62,000 nt of DNA from Tubiluchus corallicola (lineage: Eukaryota > Priapulida > Priapulimorpha > Priapulimorphida > Tubiluchidae), in NCBI GenBank assembly GCA_030141605.1, contig JAQGDQ010000019.1, positions 1 to 62,000 of the forward strand, given 5' to 3'. Each line of letters opens with the position of its first letter. Positions within the stretch are counted from its first letter, which is position 1. The notes beneath the pieces were generated by a model. That model was not told the origin of the DNA. It searched no databases and saw only the letters and a program-made list of their open reading frames with translations. Shown here piece after piece: positions 19,551 to 62,000 of the stretch. The position numbers and the translations under genes are program-made.

Positions 19551-22298
19551 CACACTTACTGCATTGTTTTCATCCAAAATTTTGTGAACTTTCCGCTGTC
19601 AGTACAGTATCATGTATTATTGAATATGTATTTGTACCACTTGTTTTGTTTTTGAGTAGTGCATTTAAAAGTAGAGGTGCAGTGAGATACTTGCCCCAAG
19701 GACAATTTCAGCCTGTCGTTACTTGTTAGTTATTTCGACTCTATTACAGTATCAAGTAAATCTTATTTCATTAAAAAGACTAAAACATGAAACTTACTTA
19801 TAAAATGTTAGTGAAACAAAAAATGTATCAGGAAAATAAAACTGTTTTCGTTGTAGTATAGTAAACTCTACACCACTACAGTGAAACTACCATAACTTGA
19901 AGTGAAAATTTTTTAGCCAGTGCAGTATGCCTACTCTTGCCTCACCATGTCAAGCCGAGGTGTATGCAATTCAAATTGAGTTTTATTCTAAATTGATAAT
20001 ATAATATCATTCACCAAATACACACGCAAAAACATTAAATCTATATCTAACAGATGAATGTTATTTCATGTATTTAAATACACATAATTATTTATTTATA
20101 CTCTTATACCCAGCAAAACCTGAATTTTTGTTTATGTAAATATGCGATAAACTTCTTTTATTTAGTCAATATCATAACAATATAGACATCTATATATACA
20201 ACAAATAACCTGTATACATAGTAGTCGTTTAAAAATACAATAATATGCTCATGATTGGTTTAAAACCAGCTATCTCTACAGTTGACATTGTTGCAAAATA
20301 CTAATCAAGAAATTTTAACTAGCAAAAACTGGAGAAACTTGATGTTGTATATATTATCTAAAAATCAGTTGATGTTCGTGCATCAATCACGTTCAATTTT
20401 CATACCGCTGGTATGCTGTACAAATTTATATATAGTGTTTTAAGTTACTGTATTTAAAAATTACTTTAATAAATAGACAATTTTTACAGTGTAGTTTACT
20501 GTAGTAGTAGTATGTTATTCTTTGTAATGATAATGATAAACCTTACTTTAGTAAGACTACATAATGTATAGTGGTTTCAGCACACCTGCTTCTCTCAAAT
20601 GACTGAACTTGAATACTATAAAAATCACGTGTGAAGTGCAGGTAAATCAAATCCCTACAAAGTGGATAGAAAAGAAAAATTGCAGGCTAATGCTGTTCTT
20701 GTGTAAGGTTATTGCAATACAGCTGAAAGAAATGGGTAAACATCATATTTTGAATCTGCAGTTTCAAAGTGGGAAAGATCAACTTTAGTAGCATTTTCAT
20801 TTTAACAAAAATTGTTAATAACTGCAAAATACAAACTTCAACACAGAACAAAAATTATGGTACACCAGCAAGATTATGATTCACTTTAACATTGACCAAT
20901 AAAAGTAACAGTTGTCATGTCAGGAAATGTATTAAACACTAAGTATAAGTTTTGGGGTGACATGCTCCAATTATTATACACAGTCTAAGCTTTAGTAATA
21001 TTACATTTGATCACATTCAGTTATGATAATCACGTACAAGTGAAAGCGTAATACATTGTTTGTTTGATTTTATACATTTAGAAATATAAAAATAGACAAC
21101 TTATACCTTTTGTCACCAAACTCGTTGATACTAAAGGACAATGGGTAATTTTAAAATTAATTAGCAATATTTTAAAACAAGCTGAATTATCCTTGTCCCA
21201 TATTTCTAGTATTCTAGAGTTCAGCAGCGCGCACTGAATGAAATGCGCAAAAAATGTTGGGTAAAACAAATAACTACAATACTTGTTCCTTCTAGCAGCA
21301 TTTTAGTTGAATACTATTTTTATACAGAATTTTTCTCATATACATTCAATATATTTCTACAGAAATTGTTGCAAAGAAGCCACTGGAATAATAAAACAAT
21401 ATGACTAGTACAAAAAACAACAACAACCTGCAATCGTGGAAGCACAAAACTTACTTTCAATCTGTGAACATGCTCTGCTCATGCACTTCACTAACGTGGC
21501 AGCTAACAGAAAGCTGGGTTAATTTAAACTGGTCCAGCAACTTAGCGTATTTTCATTATTTTTGTAATACTTTTCTGTATTATTTTGTTTTATGAGACGT
21601 TTAGATGCTCGCTACAATAATTTGTCGTTTAGTACACTAGATATGTCATGCACACACTTGATGACAGCTTGGTACAAACAAAAAACATCTAATAACTCTA
21701 TGAGGATATCATAGTAAAGCTGTCTTCTACTATTATATTTGCAATTTAACCCAAACAACACCATTCTTTTGTCAAATTTTGGCTGATTTTTCTTATTTAA
21801 AATCATACATCTAACAACAAACAAACTAAATCTGCTTTTAAGTGTGAAGAAAAAATAAAGATGGCAAAGTTGGATAATTATTTGCTGCATAATCAAATAA
21901 ACTATTTTAGTGCAAAACGCATCTAATTTTGTCCAGAACATCAACTTGTTGACACAAAAATGATAAAAATCTGGTTACAAAGTTAGATACTTGAAAATTT
22001 TGCAGCTAAAAAAGCAAAACGAGCATTTTTGCAATTTTGTAGTCCATGTTTGAACAAAGAACTGTTCTTTACATCAAATGGAATACCAGGATACAATAAC
22101 TGATTTTACATTTGCTGCACAATGTTAGTCATATTAAAGTATGCAATTCTTTGCCAATTATTTAATGAGGATTTCCCACAAAAATGCAAACTGAAACGCA
22201 TTTGCCTTTTTAACGCATCAAGACCTCTATAATATAATAACTTAAGATAAAATTATGGAGAGTAAAACTAACGTTCATACAGCACATTCTAGCTTTTG
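19551..22298. other. Region between convergent IGBP1 and synergin gamma (3' UTRs)
   Basis: No coding exon found. An AATAAA at 19835-19840 could end IGBP1 transcripts about 290 nt after the stop. On the minus strand, TTTATT at 20157-20162 (AATAAA when reversed) is one of several possible ends for synergin gamma. Exact ends cannot be set from sequence alone. Confidence 0.5.
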
Positions 22299-42796
<20,498 letters not shown>

Positions 42797-45700
42797 TTTT
42801 TTGACATTGTGAACTTTCCTGTTTTTTGTATTTATTTAAAAACTATGTATAAGAAAATGCCTCTCTCTGCAAAAAGCACAAACTGTTTCAGATTCTTTGA
42901 ATTCAAGAACTTTAAATCACTACTCATTCTTTTATAACAGCATGTATTTATACTTTCGTTTAAATTCCTTTTAACGAATTTAATGAATAGTATCACTGAG
43001 TGCCAGTACATTACACTGAGTTCGTTACATACTAGTCCCTTGTTTAATACAGGAGCTAGCTTCTCTTAAAGACCAAGACTTTAGCTGGAAAAAGTTTCAC
43101 CAAAATAAACACTGCCTGGGTAACAAATGGATAGCCTGGGTCTCATTACTTTATCATTCATTTAACAACTGTATAATATCAATAACTGAAATTCTTCATA
43201 TCTGCAACTGTGGGAAAAAATTGGAAAATTGCAGGGGAATCAATGCAGCAATAAATAGCCCTGTGTTTTGTGATCTTTTTCAGGCCTATCATTCACAGTC
43301 AGGTATGAGGGTCTTTATTATATTGTAGCCTCGATTGGATTTCTTGGTGGACTAAAGTGATGCCACCTATTGTAAGATACAGATCTTAGTTTTTAAATCA
43401 ATGTTTATTAATGGTGATTAATATAATGGAGTTGAGCAATATGTGTAGTTAATATTTTAGACTGCATGTTGGAAATTTATAGTTTTCTTTGAAGATTTTG
43501 AACTTGTCCTCGCTGTTCCTTGCATTATAATTTAATATTAAATTTTGCATTTTGCATAGAATCTGTCGGGCTATTCTACAATAACTGCATAAAAGGTTGT
43601 TATTGACACAAGTGATGTGTTGAGTATTGTAGTTGTTTGAAGTTCTATGTTATTTAAAAGGTTGCTTGGTTCTGTGCACTTCCTAAGCAGAAAACTGAGT
43701 CTGCTTGCATGTGCAAGATATTTTGATATGGAGAGGGCTTCTAAAAGAAATATTTTCAAAACATCATAAGTAAGTGTTCATATTAAGTTGACACTAAACG
43801 TAATGAACATGTTGTAGCTCCAATACTTTGTCGTCAACTATGAACATAAATATAGATATTAGTGACGGATTCATCTTTATTAAATTTAAATTCTATATTT
43901 CAACACGCAAAACAGATATTTCGAAGTCCAACCGGTTTTCAAAACAGATCAGCAAACAAAGTTCCAAATTTACAAAAGTAACCAGAAGAACTGCTATCAT
44001 TGAATTTGTCAAGCATATTTTATATTTGCTGTAAGTTGTAATTTCAAGCTCAGCACATTGTTATTACTGACTCCAAATTAACATCAGTTTCTTGGTGACT
44101 TTTTAGTGCAATATTCTATGTAACAAAAGAATATTTGCATCATAGTAGCTGCTTCCTCTATGCATATTACAATTACAATTAGAAAAAAGTCTGCCAATGT
44201 TGTCATATTCAAGGATTTATTGCGCTTATCTTTCTTTATTTTAGGGAGCCATCCTTTAAACCTTCATAATGTATTGAAGTACGCAGTACATGTAAGCACT
44301 TCTAGATATATTAAAATTTTTCTTTTTTACCCATGAATATAGATTTTTTTACTTTCAACATGAAGTTAAAAAGAAAATCACTAAACCATGACATAAGCTG
44401 AAAAATTGTTTTCATTTTATCATGTTTCAGCATAACTGTACAGCACATCACATTAAATAAAATTACCACAGTATCATGATAATAATTTGTAACTGTCAAA
44501 CACAGCCTCAAAACTAATTAAAATAAAACAAAATGGTGCAGTATGCATATTACAGAACGTTTTACGCATCACAACAAACGTTGTCAAGAGTAAATAAATA
44601 TATGCTTTTAATTAAAACTACAATGTGCATTCCTTTTAGAAGAAATTAATTACAAGTATATAGTTCATATTACAATACAGAAACATTTTTGCAGTTTTCT
44701 GCAAGAAAGGAATAATGTGGCTACAGTTTATGTATGTTTACTTTGTTTAGTAAATGGTAAAATTTTGTATCGAACATCTGGTTTACACTGTTTTAGCTTC
44801 TATTTTTGAAAATTGAAGCAATCACTATGAGTTACGTGAAATACGTGTTTTACGACTATCTTTCTACACAGAAATGCCATTGGGACGAATTTGATATTAG
44901 TTGACAGGAATAAACTGAGTGAACTGACAACAGTGAAAAGCTAGATTATCACTGAACAAGAAAATGTGTGAAACGAGGCAAATTCATATTTCTATACTTG
45001 GTTCTATATAAAAGAGTGAACAAATACATACATTCAATTTAGCTATTTAATTAGGCAATTTTGAAATATAGTAAAATATTGTTAAGATACTTTGTCATTT
45101 GCTATTAAATTTTTTTCACTTATTTCACAATTTTAATATCACATAATTCAGAAATTAAAGTCGTGAATGCTAATATTTCGTTTTGGAAATGAATTGTACA
45201 AGTCAGTCACTATCTAACACTTAAATACCACACATCTATAAAATAGAGCCAACTATATATACTTACATTTTATATCAATTACATTATATACATAAAAATA
45301 ACAATTTTACACCTTGAGTATGGACAAATAAATTATTTAATAAATTTTAACAAGATAAAAACATTTGGCTTAGTGATTTTCTACAGTGAAATGTGTCATT
45401 TATAATTGTTGCAATTCGCTGACAAAATAAATGCTCAAATGTCTGTAGATGTAAAACTGTAATATGTAACACTTAATTCTCATTAATGCTTCTCAAGTGC
45501 ACGATAAACGTAGGCATTTAGAACTCAAGTAAGTAATGTGGAGCACGAAAAGGTACCAGATTTGAAAAAATTACTTATAGTTAATACAAATACCACAGAA
45601 TTTCTACACCCAAAAAGCAAATTCCTCAAAGACTTATTTATTAGTTTTAAAAAAATGTTCAACACAGTACTTCAAATAGCATTATATGTGTAACAAAATA

Positions 45701-47284
45701 ACCCGATTTGTTCCACTTTGAACGATGTATTCAAGTTCCATTTCGAACAATATATTACATATTGTAGTAGTGTAACACCATTGTCATTCACAATGTACTT
45801 CATAGTAACGCTGGTGAGCAAACATGCATTCATAATATCCTAGCAAAAGAGTTTGAGAAATCAATGCAGATACAGACTTTAGGATAACCATCTTTTTTCA
45901 ACAGAGCTGCAGAAAAAGGCTACTGAAAAGAGGAGGCTACAGAAAGCTCTCTACAGGCAGCAGAATATGGTTCTAGATTATATGTATATTATGCTTTATT
46001 TGTTAATCTTAACATGAAGTTGTAAAACTTCACTTTGCATGTCATGAGCTTTGTAAAGCATATAACTTCAAACAGCATTTCCTGAGTCAATCTGAACACG
46101 AAGAAAGCTAGCTAATCATTAAAATTCCTGCTCTTAATTGTTATTCTAACATTCAGTGTCATTCCATAGAACATTATCATTAAAATGGTTAATTTCAGCT
46201 TGTTGTGCAAATGTAATAAAAACAATTAACTATATAAGGAAGATATGACCTTAACGACCATACGTATATCCAATAGTTATGACTAGAATTAGAATGTGAC
46301 TTGTTTATTATGTTGAGTGTTGATCAATAATCATGAAAAAAATTCGCTTGCTTGTATCACTGTCTCTGTCGGAAGACACACTGTTTCCGATGTTCGAGTT
46401 CATACACCTATATACATCGCAGTAAATCGATCTTTGGTTTTCGTGATTTAATACAACTGATATTAGGCAACATTTTTTACCATTTTGCTAGCTGAAACAA
46501 ACAAAAATTTATAAGTTAAGACAGTTTGGCAGACTGTTTGGTTGAGGACATTAAATAAATTTCATCCAATAAGAAGGTAGTTAGTGGCAATATAACATTT
46601 CATCTGCCACACAGTGCGACTCTATGTTAAGATGCAAACTACTGCAACTTGTAAACACTTAAACATTAAAAAAGTTTAAGATATCCACTGCAAGTTCAAC
46701 TATGCACAATAATTTTATGCAGCTTTGCAAAAACAAAAATCATTGTTTCAATTCTTTCAGTTTTTATTTTCTACAAGTACTATTTACAAATAAGTAAAAA
46801 CAGAAATTCTAATGTACTTCCACAAACTTATATATAGATAAGCAATAAACTTGCAAGGGTGGTCTACCCATCTACTGGCTTGATATTTTGCTTAGATGTG
46901 AAACAGCTCAGTGGCGGAACAGCAGGTTTGCTTGAGCACTTGGCTGATAAAGAATGAAAGCAATGATGCCAGAAAAGACAGAATCCACCCATAAACAGAA
47001 AAAGTAGGTCTTTCAAACTTAAAAAAGGTTCTAATGGGCAAATGGAAGATGGCAAACCAAAGGAATGTTGCTCACCTGTCAATAATGCATTTACTGGAGC
47101 TGTCATACATATGTTTTCAATTAGTTTTTACTTTGTATCAGCCAAGCCATTAGGCACTCACAAGCAAATTTGTTGCTTAACACAGGAGAGTCTTGATTAG
47201 TTTGTCCATAATTATGCTGGCATTTGTAAGGCTCCTTTTTGCAAGCTCAGAAATTTTAATCATCATACTTCAACTGTAAGTGAT
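42797..47284. other. Region between convergent RBBP4 and PDE4 (3' UTRs and intergenic)
   Basis: RBBP4 has an AATAAA at 43104-43109, about 310 nt after its stop. The rest is AT-rich with no coding exon I could support. TTTATT at 46763-46768 (AATAAA on the minus strand) could end PDE4 mRNA about 520 nt after its stop. Confidence 0.5.
43104..43109 (+). terminator. Probable RBBP4 polyadenylation signal
   Basis: AATAAA, the first canonical signal downstream of the RBBP4 stop codon. Confidence 0.5.
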
Positions 47285-61125
<13,841 letters not shown>

Positions 61126-62000
61126 CTAAAAAGTAACTAATATTAAAAACCTGTATATAAACAGACTACTACAGAACGTAAATGTGAACAGTTAAACTTC
61201 TAGGCTGTATAAGAAAAGTGGCCGCCCACAAAATTTAATTTTATCAAAAGTCGAAGATAATAAAATTAATAGAATATTCATATTATATAATTATACGTAT
61301 TAGGTAGTGATCACATACTTATTTACGAAAATATTACCCACAAAAATAAATTCGGCATTAATATTTTACTTGAGCCACGTTGGGCCGACAACTAAAATTA
61401 TAAATAATAATTAACAGGATTTGCCAACAGACTCTACTCATAAACGAATCCAGGTAAAAAAAATCACAGTTTAAAAACTCACAGAAAAAAGTCACAGGAA
61501 AAAATCACGGGAAAATACGCACAGGAAAAAGAAATAACCCTAGCCCTAACCCTCGCCAAAATTAATTGTGACTTTTTTCTTGTGACTTTCTTACCGGTCA
61601 CCCTCATAAACGCCTTAGGATATAGTTACACTATAAATTAATGTGTAAATAAGTGAAACTTTATGATCTGCTTCTATAAAAAAGGAGTGCTTTTTAGAAA
61701 CTCGAACTCTGTATGCATGTGTATGTGTATGTGTATCCGCATGTACATGTATAACTTTATGTACATTTAAGCAAATCAGATCTTTTTATTTTAGCTTTCA
61801 TATCAGCGTAAGAGCGCTTTTTGTAGTACAGCACTAACCAAAAAGTCTTTTGTCACGACATGCTAGCTTTGCGCACAGTCATTAAATTCGGCTTTATCAT
61901 TTCAGCGTGTCTACAGTCTATTAGAAACTCATCATTCCTGTCTTCTGCTAATGCTTGCGAAATCCTCTAGCGCGCCATAATCATTGATAAAGACGACAAA
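61126..62000. other. Part of a PDE4 intron up to the window edge
   Basis: No coding exon found. It holds an inverted repeat around a short telomere-like CCCTAGCCCTAACCCT (61538-61553) and a short (TGTA)n run near 61710-61735. Confidence 0.6.
61453..61600. repeat. Inverted GTCACAGGAAAAA-type repeats around a telomere-like motif
   Basis: The left arm has several AAAAAAGTCACAGG-like phrases (61458-61510). The right arm GTGACTTTTTTCTTGTGACTT (61568-61588) is their inverse. CCCTAGCCCTAACCCT lies between them. Confidence 0.6.

Noticed and set aside
46864-47106. 80-codon minus-strand ORF downstream of PDE4
   Set aside because: No similarity to PDE4 tails; the PDE4 frame already ends at 47285 and no acceptor joins the two in frame.

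Overview
The window is animal (metazoan) nuclear DNA. It is AT-rich, with spliced genes, GT-AG introns of about 0.1-2.8 kb and a dense load of transposable elements. The four host proteins (alpha4/IGBP1, synergin gamma, RBBP4/p48, PDE4) are close to their vertebrate homologues in length and motifs. With the compact layout, this suggests an invertebrate, perhaps an invertebrate deuterostome such as a tunicate. The species cannot be fixed from the sequence.

Layout. 1-8998: a nearly complete Ty3/Gypsy LTR retrotransposon on the + strand. It has a tRNA-Pro primer site, gag, a gag-pol -1 frameshift signal with a predicted pseudoknot, pol (protease, RT, RNase H, integrase, GPY/F) with two frame breaks, a third ORF encoding a C2H2 zinc-finger protein behind a splice acceptor, a polypurine tract and the 3' LTR. 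9463-10565: a 1.1-kb terminal-inverted-repeat element whose 5-bp target duplication (ATGGC) is the start codon of the next gene. 10566-19550 (+): IGBP1/alpha4 in nine exons; intron 1 holds a decayed non-LTR retrotransposon and intron 7 a 61-bp minisatellite. 22299-41353 (-): synergin gamma in sixteen exons, with two hAT-type MITEs in intron 9 and a GA microsatellite. 41519-42796 (+): RBBP4 in one uninterrupted coding exon, head-to-head with synergin gamma (165 bp between start codons). 47285-61125 (-): the 3' part of a PDE4 cAMP phosphodiesterase in twelve exons; its 5' exons lie beyond the window. A second, truncated copy of the 1.1-kb TIR element lies in a PDE4 intron at about 59885-60513.

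The host genes do not form one pathway: PP2A regulation (IGBP1), clathrin/AP-1 trafficking (synergin gamma), chromatin assembly (RBBP4) and cAMP breakdown (PDE4). IGBP1 and synergin gamma converge, synergin gamma and RBBP4 diverge from a likely shared promoter, and RBBP4 and PDE4 converge. The observations most worth following are the element sitting exactly on the IGBP1 start codon, the zinc-finger third ORF of the retrotransposon, and its gag-pol frameshift pseudoknot.
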